Part shown: positions 12,045 to 23,232 of the stretch, in pieces
How positions within the stretch are numbered: the first letter of the stretch is position 1
Layout: each line of letters begins with the position of its first letter
From: Gibbula magus
Lineage: Eukaryota; Mollusca; Gastropoda; Trochida; Trochidae
Direction of reading: 5' to 3'
Length of the DNA: 64,000 nt
Assembly (NCBI GenBank): GCA_936450465.1
Contig: OW388294.1
Location: forward strand, 73,708,622 to 73,772,621
Position numbers and translations under genes: made by a program
The notes under the pieces: generated by a model
Databases searched by the model: none
What the model was told of the DNA's origin: nothing
Seen by the model: only the letters and a program-made list of their open reading frames with translations

Positions 12045-14935
12045 TGACATCCCACATTTTCTAATAGCCAACGGCCACAATTTCCACTCCACAATTCCTG
12101 AAAACCAAATTTCACAACACCACTCCACAATTCCTGAAAAGTTGTGTCCTCAACACCCCTCCAAATTAACAAATGTCCACAATAACACGAAACAGTTCCT
12201 AACAATGAACATCCACGATACAACTCCAAAATTGCTAATAAAAAAACACCTCCACAGTACCACTTCCACTTTCCAAAATAAGCAACGTCACACCACTCCA
12301 CAGTTTCTAATAATCAATGTCTACAATACTTATCCACACTTCCTATAATAACCTATGCTACTTCACATTTTCTTAGAACCAACGTCCACAACACCACTTC
12401 ACAATTCCTAATAACCAACGTCCACAACACCACTCCACAATTGCTAATAGCCAACGTCCACGACACCACTCCACAATTCCTAACAACCAACGTCCACAAC
12501 ACCACTCCACAATTGCTAATAACCAACGTCCACAACACCGCTCCACAATTCCTAATAACCAACATCCACAACACCACTCCACAATTCCTAATAACCAACG
12601 TCCACAAGACCGCTCCACAATTCCTAATAACCAACGTCCACAACACCACTCCACAATTCCTAATAGCCAACGTCCACAACACCACTCCACAATTGCTAAT
12701 AACCAACGTCCACAACACCACTCCACAATTCCTAATTACCAACGTCCACAACACTACTCCACAATTCCTAATAACCAACGTCCACAACACCACTCCACAA
12801 TTGCTAATAACCAACGTCCACAACACCGCTCCACAATTCCTAATAACCAACATCCATAACACCACTCCACAATTCCTAATAACCAACATCCATAACACCA
12901 CTCCACAATTCCTATTAACCAATGTCCACAACACCACTCCACAATTCCTATTAACCAACGACCACAACACCACTCCACAATTCCTAATAACCAACGACCA
13001 CAACACCACTCCACAATTCCTAATAACCAACGTCCACAACACCACTCCACAATTCCTAATAACCAACGTCCACAACACCACTCCACAATTGCTAATAGCC
13101 AACGTCCACGACACCACTCCACAATTCCTAACAACCAACGTCAACAACACCACTCCACAATTGCTAATAACCAACGTCCACAACACCACTCCACAATTCC
13201 TAATAACCAACATCCACAACACCACTCCACAATTGCTAATAACCAACGTCCACAACACCACTCCACAATTCCTAACAACCAACGTCAACAACACCACTCC
13301 ACAATTGCTAATAACCAACGTCCACAACACCACTCCACAATTGTTAATAACCAACATCCACAACACCACTCCACAATTCCTAATAACCAACGTCCACAAC
13401 ACCGCTCCACAATTCCTAATAACCAACGTCCACAACACCTCTCCACAATTCCTAATAACCAACGTCCACAACACCACTCCACAATTCCTAATAGCAAACG
13501 TCCACAACACCACTCCACAATTCCTAATAACCAACGTCCACAACACCACTCCACAATTCCTAATAGCCAACGTCCACAACACCACTCCACAATTTCTAAT
13601 AACCAACGTCCACAACACCACTCCACAATTCCTAATAACCAACGACCACAACACCACTCCACAATTTCTAATAACAAACGACCACAACACCACTCCACAA
13701 TTCCTAATAGCAAACGTCCACAACACCACTCCACAATTCCTAATAACCAACGTCCACAACACCACTCCACAATTCCTAATAACCAACGTCCACAACACCA
13801 CTCCACAATCCCTAATAACCAACATCCATAACACCACTCCACAATTGCTAATAACCAACGTCCACAACACCATCCACAATTCATATTAACCAACGACCAC
13901 AACACCACTCCACAATTCCTTATAACCAACGACCACAACACCACTCCACAATTTCTAATAACAAACGACCACAACACCACTCCACAATTCCTAATAACCA
14001 ACGTCCACAACACCACTCCACAATTCCTAATAACCAACGTCCACAACACCACTCCACAATTGCTAATAGCCAACGTCCACGACACCACTCCACAATTCCT
14101 AACAACCAACGTCAACAACACCACTCCACAATTGCTAATAACCAACGTCCACAACACCACTCCACAATTCCTAATAACCAACATCCACAACACCACTCCA
14201 CAATTCCTAATAACCAACGTCCACAACACCGCTCCACAATTCCTAATAACCAACGTCCACAACACCTCTCCACAATTCCTAATAACCAACGTCCACAACA
14301 CCACTCCACAATTCCTAATAGCAAACGTCCACAACACCACTCCACAATTCCTAATAACCAACGTACACAACACCACTCCACAATTCCTAATAGCCAACGT
14401 CCACAACACCACTCCACAATTTCTAATAACCAACGTCCACAACACCACTCCACAATTCCTAATAACCAACGACCACAACACCACTCCACAATTTCTAATA
14501 ACAAACGACCACAACACCACTCCACAATTCCTAATAACCAACGTCCACAACACCGCTCCACAATTCCTAATAACCAACGACCACAACACCACTCCACAAT
14601 TTCTAATAACCAACGACCACAACACCACTCCACAATTCCTAATAACCAACGTCCACAACACCACTCCACAATTCCTAATAACCAACGTCGACAACACCAC
14701 TCCACAATTCCTAATAACCAACGTCCACAACACCGCTCCACAATTCTTAATAACCAACGTCCACAACACCACTCCTCAATTGCTAATAACCAACGTCCAC
14801 AACACCGCTCCACAATTCCTATTAACCAATGTCCACAACACCACTCCACAATTCCTTATAACCAACGTCCACAACACCGCTCCACAATTCTTAATAACCA
14901 ACGTCCAAAATACCACTCCTCCATTTCTAATCATC
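12045..14935. repeat. 36-bp minisatellite, about 70 copies, with higher-order duplication
   Basis: The unit is CCTAATAACCAACGTCCACA followed by ACACCACTCCACAATT (36 bp). Copies are degenerate at 12045-12365 and regular at 12370-14925. Because 36 is a multiple of three and the unit has no stop in several frames, the array reads as long ORFs on both strands: a repeat of TNVHNTTPQFLI on plus and NCGVVLWTLVIR on minus. A variant block beginning GCTAATAGCCAACGTCCACG recurs at 12443, 13091 and 14062, spaced 648 (18 units) and 971 bp (27 units minus one base). The lost base at about 13872 breaks the plus-strand frame. I treat this as satellite DNA rather than a protein gene. Confidence 0.95.
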
Positions 14936-15291
14936 ATCGATCCATTCAAGTTAAAGCGTCATGCACTATCAATGTGCATTGGACGTTGAAACTCACAGTC
15001 TATCAGAAGCTTATCACTCACTATTGGTATGGAGCGAAAACGCTCTTCAAAAACTGCAAACTTCACAACACCAACCAGCGTCCCAATCCACGTTGAGTGT
15101 CATGTGTCACGAAAAACGAATCCCTCAGTCAATATATGGACAAGAAAGTGATCCAACTCGAGCTTCTACACGTCAACAGCAACGTGAGACTAAAAAAACA
15201 GAGTTCAAGAAGTACATGTTCATTTAATACTCTTCCCGGTGACTGGTAAACCGCTATCAATTACAACGAACATCCTTTCTCAGACAGGCGC
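14936..15291. other. Intergenic, nothing recognised
   Basis: Sequence between the minisatellite and the GON pseudo-exon. An 88-codon plus-strand frame starts at 14961 but has no recognisable motif or splice context, so I do not call it. Confidence 0.5.
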
Positions 15292-15824
15292 CTATTCCTT
15301 ATCTGTAGCCTGTCCTTCGGGATATGGAGTAGGGAACAATCTTCCGACCGGCTTGCATCTCCCATTCAACCCTCCGCAGTTCAGTTTAATGATGGTCCCA
15401 TTCAACCCTCTCTGTGGAGGATACCACCCAACTGCTTCCCATTACTGATCCTCACTGATTCGTCATCCAGTTCCTCGGATATCAATTGTAAAGCGGTCTT
15501 TAACTCCACACGATGCAGCCCTGTTAACATGCCCTGTGTAACAATCAACGGCTTGTCCATACGACAGCCAGTCCGTTGAATGGGTAAAGTTTGCAAATGT
15601 AATGTCTTTCACAGACACCCTAAGAGATGTCCCTGTGCCGATGTTCAGTTTGATTTTGTGAACCAAATTTGCTCCCACCCCCTTTCCAGCGCAACGTGCG
15701 TAGAGATTTGTTTCACCTAGACATTTCCTACTTGAACTTTGAGGAAAGATACCATAGTTCAGTTTGTTCAACCTCAGAAACTCTTGAAGTTCGCCAGGTG
15801 TCATTCCGTTACAAAAAGTACATG
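15292..15824 (-). pseudogene. GON-domain protein exon, broken by two in-frame stops
   Basis: Minus strand. The acceptor CTTACTATCAG at about 15825 opens a frame that reads to 15292. It contains a run of GON-domain hallmarks: GELQEFLRLNKLNYGIFPQ, KDITFANFTHSTDWLSYGQA, DCYTGHVNRAASC, FTIDIRGTG, WEAVGWYPP and LNCGGLNGRC. The GON domain is the cysteine-rich C-terminal module of ADAMTS9/ADAMTS20/GON-1. Known members share the DCYS, F-x-INL-x-GTG and CGGYCG-like motifs. Two stops interrupt it, TGA at 15463-15465 and TAA at 15442-15444, but homology continues past both in the same frame. No protease exons were found nearby, so it may derive from a free-standing GON protein. Pseudogene status assumes no sequencing error. 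Confidence 0.72.
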
Positions 15825-17407
15825 CTGATAGTAAGAAAAAGTCAATACTAACTTGTAGGTGCAACCGTTCACTTGACTGAAAGAAGTCTGGGGTATGCAG
15901 ACACCATGTGGCCACACTTAATTTTTCTGGCAGACGACTTCCGCTTCAGGAAAGTAACCAAGGTTACAGGTTATGTTAATTTTTTTCCCCTAAATGACTC
16001 ATCTGATTAAGAGATTTTCAACCATTGGAACACCAAGAGAGTTTCCGACAACATTTGTACAACATATCATCCAAAGGGTCACAGAGAGAATTGAGAGGAC
16101 AGTTATGGCTTTAAAAAGCTCCCGCCACTCTTGCTGGCCAGAAAGCAATGTCAGAGAAGATGAAATCACCAGTTGTGATCAGAGAAGACACGTCGGCGAC
16201 GGAGTCTAGTGTTGATTTGACACTCTCCTGTCACAGTGTTATAGTTGAAGGATTCACATCTCCTCCCGTAAAGACAAAACGTCGAGCACAGCGTGATTTC
16301 ATCTCATGTTAGATTTGACATCTGGTGTTCTGAAAACGTCATTCCTTGCTGAACGTTGGTAATGAACTGTTCATTGGTGCATAAGTTACAGCTTACAGAC
16401 ATATTGTAATGAGCTTTGGACACTACTCTTGAGATTTTATGTGCTCTTCAGTCAATATAGAGACTAAGTAAAGTATAATCCCAAAGAATGAACATGGGGG
16501 AAAGTCATCTCATCTTTTTTATGTGAAGGTTCTAATATGTGCTTTGGGAAATGCATATGGTTATCCATTACGTAAAGTACTTAAAATGTATTCTACTTTA
16601 GAAAAATAATTTTGAGTTACATTTTGAAACTTTTCAAGTTTATTGTTTAAAAACTGATGAGCTACAGAGCAAATGGCTCTATTTTTCACAAAAAGTTTAC
16701 CTACAATAAACACTATATCTCTAATCAGATACATCGATCCAACTAATTATGTCAGACTATGTAAGGGTAGTTTCGTCAAATATATATGATATACACGCTA
16801 TTTAGTCCTAGTAATCTAATTGATAAAGAAATTCAAATTATCAATATATCGAAGAAAAATGTACTAATTAGAATTTCACAGACAAATTAATAACCATGGT
16901 GTCATTGAACTCTTGGTTATAGTGAACCATATTTTGAAACTTTTAAGCTTGTTTTTCTTTTTGGTTCAAGAAAATCACGTTCTTTCAAAGTGAAACTTGT
17001 GTTTCATAAAGTGTGTAAATATTCAGCGAGTGAGAACAGAGACCATAAAATAAAGGGACTAGACTCGACAGTAGATTTTCATCAACTATGTGTGCCTCAC
17101 CCAGATGTGTAATCGACCGACTTGAAGCCCTGCTGTGATTGCAAAAAGTCAACACGGGAAACATCATGTAATATTTACAATACACCAAATGAAATTTATC
17201 ATATCTTTATTTCATACATCCTGGTAACCAAGGAAATATTTTAATATTAAATGAGTTATAAGAGAAACAGAATCGGCAAATTTGAATTCTCCTCGTTGAT
17301 TGGCTGGAAGAAAAGGTCATCTGACATGACCTCTATGATGTAGTAGTCAGATTAGAAACAAAGCTAGGTACGAGCGTACGTTCGATCTGATTTAAAGAGT
17401 TAGATCA
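15825..17407. other. Intergenic, with one diverged repeat
   Basis: No gene recognised. A diverged relative of the 265-bp MITE and its flank (ATATTGTAATGAGCTTTG ... TTCAGTCAATATAGAGACTA) is at about 16401-16520. The rest is AT-rich. Confidence 0.5.
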
Positions 17408-17421
17408 CACTTAGGACTTCC

Positions 17422-17535
17422 ATTCTCTTCCCACAGAGGTTACTTCACTCATTTATTCTATTCTCTTCCCACAGAGGTTACTTCACTCATTTATTCTATT
17501 CTCTTCCCTCAGTGGTTACTCCAACCAGTGCTTTC
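17422..17535. repeat. 38-bp tandem repeat, three copies
   Basis: ATTCTCTTCCCACAGAGGTT recurs at 17422, 17460 and 17498 (period 38). The same motif occurs in the lectin-flank modules near 30040, 37690 and 45555, which links the loci. Confidence 0.85.
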
Positions 17536-17589
17536 ATCGACCTATGTGGGAAAGGAATGACTTCTCTCATGGAATCTGAATATAGTTGT

Positions 17590-17929
17590 GTGCACGATTC
17601 TATCTATCTATATTAGCATTTATATAGCGCAGGTATCAGTTCACACTGCTGAAATGCGCTCCGAGGAGAAGTTGAATTCACTATGGATAGGAATTAAAGA
17701 AGTGGGTCTTGAGCTTTGCTTTGAAGTTTGGCAGATTTTCAATTTCCCTGATGTGCAACGGGAGTTCGTTCCACAGTCGGGCACCAGCAGCTTGAAATGT
17801 ATGATCACCATATGTTTTTGTACGTGTTTCTGTGACCTTTACCAGGTGACTGTCCTGGGACCTAAGTGATCTTGTTTGATTATAGTTCTCTACCAGTTCT
17901 GTTAGGTACTGTGGTGCCAGTCCATGCAA
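17590..17929 (-). mobile_element. 3' end of a non-LTR retrotransposon (LINE), truncated
   Basis: Minus strand, open from 17929 to 17681. The frame has HGLAPQYLTELV, RSLRSQDSHL, GDHTFQAAGARLWNELPLHI and FKAKLKTHFF. This is the conserved C-terminal end of animal LINE ORF2 proteins (the GDRAFxxAAPxLWNxLP pattern). The 3' UTR contains TTATATAGCGC and ends in a short TAGA-type microsatellite near 17600, as LINE tails do. The RT and endonuclease are missing (5' truncation). Confidence 0.8.
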
Positions 17930-18277
17930 ACATTAGAACATCAGAACAGGTATCTTGATTGGTGCTCACTTAGCAGGTGGTCCTTCACACAGCCAGTGCG
18001 TGGACTATAGCTTCTATGTACTGGTTAGGCGATCTGTCTTCTACCGCCACATTTCCTTCAAGTGGTCACTATCATTTATAGTACATACTAGGGCTAGTGA
18101 ATATCAAACATTAACAACAAAGTAAGCAGATATAGTCTTCACAAAACACACAAACAACTGTGTCGTTATTTGTTTTGTTTAATTGCGTAATATTACATAA
18201 ACAGGCCACCGTCGTTCCAGCTGTTGTATATTTTATAGTATAGATTTACTTCAACATGTCATGATAGTTACAACTAA

Positions 18278-18519
18278 TTATTTATAGAAACCCGCGGCCT
18301 CACAAATGAAGTAAAGCTTCTTACGAGCAATTATGACACCCCAAGAGTATCTATAGTAATCGGACACAAAAGCAGTACACTCGCCACTAGTCAGGCAACT
18401 CACTAGTTGCCACTCGAACCATGAAGTATAGGTGACGTCACTTCCGTCTTGCCAAATCAGCTGCTTCCTGTCAGAGCTGTAGATCATTCCGACCCAATAG
18501 TCAACATCGTTCATGAAAT
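18278..18519 (-). CDS. Lectin A exon 5 (second half of CTLD2)
   Basis: Acceptor TTTGCAG-like at 18520, then DYWVGM, WQDGSDV and LYFICEA before the stop. It is three nucleotides longer than exon 5 of B and C. Confidence 0.8.
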
Positions 18520-18864
18520 CTGCAAGGATTTATTTATGAATGAAGTGAAACTTGTAGACAATGTCAAGAGGAAAATATAAATTATGAAGTAATTTTATAG
18601 TCGTGCAATGTATAATAACCAATTAATGTAGCATATAGACGCATCTAATGCATTGGTTCAGTAAGCTATAGGCGAGACCACTTTACTTCACACTCAAATG
18701 GCCGCTCGAAGGTAGTTCAAGTGATTTGACTTTTGTAACAATATCCATACTAGAGTTTAGTTTTAAATATGGCATCATGATGGAATACTCAACCACCTTG
18801 CTGTCTGAACTCTCAATATTGCATGAGACTTACAAATCTACCTCTCACACTGAAGAGTACCACA

Positions 18865-19308
18865 GTCTGATTAAAATCCACTGATTCCCGTGGAATAAAA
18901 ATTGCAAAATATTGCATCTACCGGGATACGAACTCATATCAGTCGTAGGTTCCACGACAAACTGTCTGATAACAGCCCGTAGACTCGCGTGTTCGAGCGC
19001 AATTCAGGTAGTCAATCAAAAGACGCCCAACAAATGCTTTCGGTGCGAGAAGCTAGGGGCAGATAAGTCCAAACAGCTATCCTTTGGTCTGTTCCGAATG
19101 CTTTCAAAACAATAACCGTTTAAAAACTACGTTGTGATTGGTAAGCTATTTGACTGGGCTTTGGCTGTGCTAAACTGGTTCGGAAAATTCGCCTATACGG
19201 GGTGTTCTCAGACCTTGTTCCGAGGAATCTACAGAACCTGTTCGTATCCCGGTAGATGCATAATTTTACAAATTTTATTCCTCGGAACAAGGTCGATTTT
19301 AATCAGAC
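18865..19308. mobile_element. 444-bp foldback element with a perfect 14-bp target duplication
   Basis: The termini are perfect inverted GTCTGATTAAAATC / GATTTTAATCAGAC. The direct repeat TGAAGAGTACCACA flanks both sides (18851-18864 and 19309-19322). A second, internal inverted pair is TCTACCGGGATACGAAC / GTTCGTATCCCGGTAGA. The uninterrupted target exists at about 52560 within a related repeat. No coding capacity. Confidence 0.88.
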
Positions 19309-20052
19309 TGAAGAGTACCACACAATTGTCGCTTTATGTTCTACCAATACGTATAACTGTGTTTAACGTATGCATGCGGCTCATCGGATCGTGTAATGAG
19401 ATGTTAATTTTAGACTCTAACGTATCAATACATCGTATTTACTTATCTAATAAATGGCAAATTTGAGAAAAAATAACATGTAGAAACGAGCCGCATGCAG
19501 TGACTTTAAGTCACGATTTAGAATATACCAATACAATGTTACTGTTGGCCACCGACATCTTCCAGATAGCAACACGTTCGGTGCAGTTGTAATACCACTA
19601 GGCCAACTCAAGAACATTTAACACGTTAATGACGCCACTTTCGACATTGCTAAGAATACTCAAACTTGGTAAGGTACTTAGACAAAAGACCCGATTCCCC
19701 CCTGGCCGTTTAAGACCACATATGATCATTCACTTTACAATTGTAAAGCAGCGAGGCAACGTCACGAATCTGTAACACGTTGCGTTGATGACGCCATATT
19801 TATTCATGTTAATTATACATGAACGAGGACAGACAGACAGACAAGGCTTATCTAAATACCTGTCCTCGTCAAGATACAAGAACATACAATAATACCCATT
19901 CTATTCAATTTGGTTCAGTCAGTCAGTCAATTAGTCAGGAAACGGCCCACTTCCCTTGCGACGGCAAGCTACAGTAAACGCCACGAACAATTGTTTTATA
20001 GTTATTACAGACAACGGAATACGGAAAGTCGGTCATCACTAATAAAACCCAC

Positions 20053-20226
20053 ACTTGATGTTCTCAGACAGGAAGTCCTGTTCCTCTTGATTGTTGATGG
20101 ACATCAGATAGGAGTTCAACCCTCGACACGTTTCAGAAGCGTCTTGAAAGCTCTTCTCCTCCACCTCGAATAGGTAGCAGTGTCCACTGAACGGAACCCA
20201 TCCTCCAGGGCAGTAACTCGGCGTTA
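20053..20226 (-). CDS. Lectin A exon 4 (first half of CTLD2)
   Basis: Starts VTPSYCPGGWVPFSGHCYLF and ends SENIK at a GTGGGT donor. It is one codon shorter than B and C. Confidence 0.78.
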
Positions 20227-20379
20227 CTTCAACAATATGAATAATAAAATCATAAAATAAGAAATGAACGTTATGTTGAGGAGGAATGGGCAAGGTACGA
20301 TGTAGACTAACCAGCTCGTAAACTTTCAAACAGGGGTCGAACACAGTCTCATTAAAATAGACAGTTTTCCGAAGAAGTT

Positions 20380-20690
20380 TAACTTTAATAAGAATGTTGA
20401 CTTTGGTGACATGTTGACTTTGAAAAAGATATTTTTAATTAAGTGAAATGTTGACTTTGATCAACTATTGACATTGGTGAAATGTTTACTTTTAAAAGAT
20501 ATTTTGAGTTAAGCGAATTGTTGACTATGATGCCTTTTGAAATATTTATTGACTTTGGTGAAGCTTGCTTATATCATGAACTATTAACTTTGAATGAATT
20601 TGTTGACTTTGATAATATTTTATTAATTTATCGGTTGACTGACCCTTCACATCCGAAATACCTACAACGGGTTGTTAGTCAACGGTAAAC
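20380..20690. repeat. Degenerate TTGACTTTG repeat block, copy 1
   Basis: Irregular spacing of TTGACTTTGGTGAAATG-type motifs. The block ends in GGTTGACTGACCCTTCACAT and GGGTTGTTAGTCAACGG. The same block and ending recur at 23233-23785. Confidence 0.8.
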
Positions 20691-20699
20691 TTTGCCAAA

Positions 20700-21327
20700 T
20701 AGTATATTTATCGGGATACGAACTACTATCGTTCGGAGGTTTCTTCGCAAAACCGTCTGATAACAGCCCGTATGTTCTGACGCAATGTAGTTAACCAATC
20801 ACAAGACATCCAACAAAAGGGCTCTGCTCCATAACATCCATAACAGCGAGCGCTAAATAATCGCTCATTGAGCGCTAATTTAAACCTCTCTTGAACGCGA
20901 TTGCTCAATATAGCGCTACGTAGCAAGGCGAGCAAACTTCGAGGGATTTGCACTGTGTCGTTCAAGAGAGAATGAGCGCTACTTGAGCGCTACATTGAGC
21001 GATCAATGAGCAATTTAAGCGCTCGCTGTTATGGAACGGAGCCAAGCTTTCGGTGCGAGAAGCTAGGGGCAGATAACTACAAACAGCTATCCTTTCGTCT
21101 GTTCCGAATGCTTTAAAAACGGCAACCGTTAAAAAACTATGATGTGATTGGTCAGCTATTTGACTGGGCTTTGGCTGTGCTTAACTGGCACGGAACACGC
21201 GCCTATACGGGGTGTCCTCAGACCTTGTGGCGAGGAATCTATAGAACTAGTTAGAATCCCCATTCCCGATATGAACTATTTTGCTGATTTAATTCCCCGG
21301 AACAGGGTCGATTTTAATCCGACTGAG
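20700..21327. mobile_element. Second copy of the foldback element, itself carrying a nested insertion
   Basis: Shares with 18865-19308 the sequences ATCGGGATACGAACT, CTTTCGGTGCGAGAAGCTAG and GGTCGATTTTAATC. The left terminus is missing. A further hairpin (20818-21044) interrupts it, and its right end stops about 25 bp from the lectin A exon 3 donor. Confidence 0.75.
20818..21044. mobile_element. Nested hairpin element rich in GAGCGCT
   Basis: The ends are GGCTCTGCTCCATAACA and TGTTATGGAACGGAGCC. The inside is full of GAGCGCT / AGCGCTC in both orientations. It is absent from the otherwise matching sequence at about 19030. A related fragment (CATTGAGCGATTACTTTGAA) lies near 51411. Confidence 0.72.
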
Positions 21328-21349
21328 GTCAAACACAAAATAAGGTTAC

Positions 21350-21641
21350 CCGGTGCTGTTGTAGTAGTAGACGGTGCCTCATAAGGTACGGTGATGGTGT
21401 GCTTGCTTTCACATATGTATAGGGCCTTGCTTGTACGTCTATCAACCCCCCCAGAGCCACTCATCCGAGTGTGAGAGACCAGTCCTACACGAGCCGCTGT
21501 TCATACAGTCAAGGCTGTATCCACCCCAGGCTGTAAAGTTCACATCTGTCCCGTCCAGCCACTGCAGCTTCTCCGGCACCCAGGTCAGACCAGTCCACAG
21601 AAGACGACCCGATGGGTTTAAGTACAACCGAGTATGCATAC
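21350..21641 (-). pseudogene. Lectin A exon 3, frameshifted
   Basis: CTLD1 C-terminal half: WTGLTWVPEKLQWLDGTDV, AWGGYSLDCMNSGSC. The frameshift is in the G run at 21447-21453, after which YICESKHTITVPYEAP continues in the next frame. The length of 292 nt breaks the phase rule that exon 3 of B and C obeys (267 and 261 nt). Confidence 0.85.
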
Positions 21642-21774
21642 CTGACCAACAAGAATAACATAAGTGAGAATTTCAAATTCTATCAAAACCTATTTTTATA
21701 CTTTAACTAAGATATTGACGAAAATTCCAGCTTTCCACCCCGCACCGTACGTGAGATACAGACACCCTTGCTCA

Positions 21775-23232
21775 TGGGCTGGCCCATGTGAAGCTGTTCA
21801 AATTGGTGTTAGAAGAAGAATAGACGTTACTATACCACAAAAAATGACGTAATCATTTCCGGTGTATACGCCATTTTGAATGACGTCAAGGAGGGGCTCA
21901 GGTGACCTTTAGGTGACCTTGGAATGTATGGTCATGGGATCCATTATAACAAATTTTTAATTCCTGTGATTATGTCATTTTGAATGACATCAGGGGATTC
22001 AGGTGACCTTTAGGTCACCTTTGAATGTATGGTCATGGGATCTATTGTGACAAGTTTTTTAATTTCTGGGATTATGTCATTTTGAATGACATCAGGGGAT
22101 TCAGGTGACCTTTAGGTCACCTTGGAATGTGTGGTCATGGGATCTATTATGACACATTTTTAATTCTTATCTTTCCGCCATTTTGAATGACAATAGTCAT
22201 TTCATGGAGATCTTCATGCCATGTTTGAATGACGTCAGTCATTCAAATATATCTTCCCACCAATGAAATCCTTCCATTTTTGTTGTCATCAGCAATTCAT
22301 ATTCAGCATTCATTTATCTGTCATATTTGACCGATGTCAACAGTTCATAGATTGAACTTAAGGGACAATGGATTTGACAGTTGTCATTAATACAAGTGTC
22401 TAATAATTTTAACTATTTTGATTAAGAGCTTACTTAATGTTTTAAAAATGAAAATGAGTGGGATTAAGGTTTTTGAATTCATATCCATACTAATTCATCT
22501 TCATAATAAACAAATTTACAGAATTGAATTGACTGATGATAAATTAACCGAGATTTCATTGACCATTGAACTGTAAAAATGCCGACGGATGTGAACAGGG
22601 TATAACATCTCAAGTACTCCTTCAGTTTGACCAGTCCCTATACTAAGCAGGAAGTTAGCATGAGCTTTCTTTACGTGCATACACATCAACATGGGGGAGA
22701 GAGAGATCCTTCATTGATTCAATATTCAATCTGAAATAAATTAATGTGTTATTAACTTTGCACAGGTATAGTACTCATTTTTCAGCCTTTGTTCATTTTC
22801 ACATGCCGTTCACAGAGAATTATAACCAATAAGGTAGAGTAATTTGTGAATATATGAGTTAAGTCAGGAATATGAATGTTATGCTATTTATATTTAATTG
22901 GCTTCCTGGGCAACATATCTTTAACAAAGAAAACATAACATTTCATTGACATGACACATCCCATGACCATACATTCCAAGGTCACCTAAAGGTCACCTGA
23001 GCCCCTCCTTGACGTCATTCAAAATGGCGGATACACCGGAAATGATTACGTCATTTTTTGTGGTATAGTATATTTTGTCTGTCTGTCTGTCAGTAACGTC
23101 TATTCTTCTGTTAGACACAAACTATTTTCTAATTTTTAATATTGGGTCTAGCTGTAAAATATTTTGGGTATTCATGAATTCCCCCCATACAAAGGAAAAA
23201 AAATGTCCATGGGCGAGATTTCCCATGGGCCA
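21775..23232. mobile_element. Element with long terminal inverted repeats, in lectin A intron 2
   Basis: About 130 bp at 21809-21940 (AGACGTTACTATACCACAAA ... GGTCATGGGAT) is found inverted at 22957-23115. The right arm is interrupted by a TGTCTGTCTGTC microsatellite. Inside the left arm a roughly 100-bp unit with GTGACCTTTAGGTCACCTT is repeated three times. No transposase is visible. CCCATGGGC-like sequence lies near both outer ends. Confidence 0.78.

Noticed and set aside
12045..14935. CRISPR-like regular repeat
   Set aside because: Units are contiguous with no unique spacers, and the surrounding DNA is clearly eukaryotic.
12353..14989. Long ORFs of 300-508 codons on both strands
   Set aside because: They exist only because the 36-bp unit is a multiple of three and lacks stops. 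There is no start context, splice site or non-repeat domain, and both strands are equally open.
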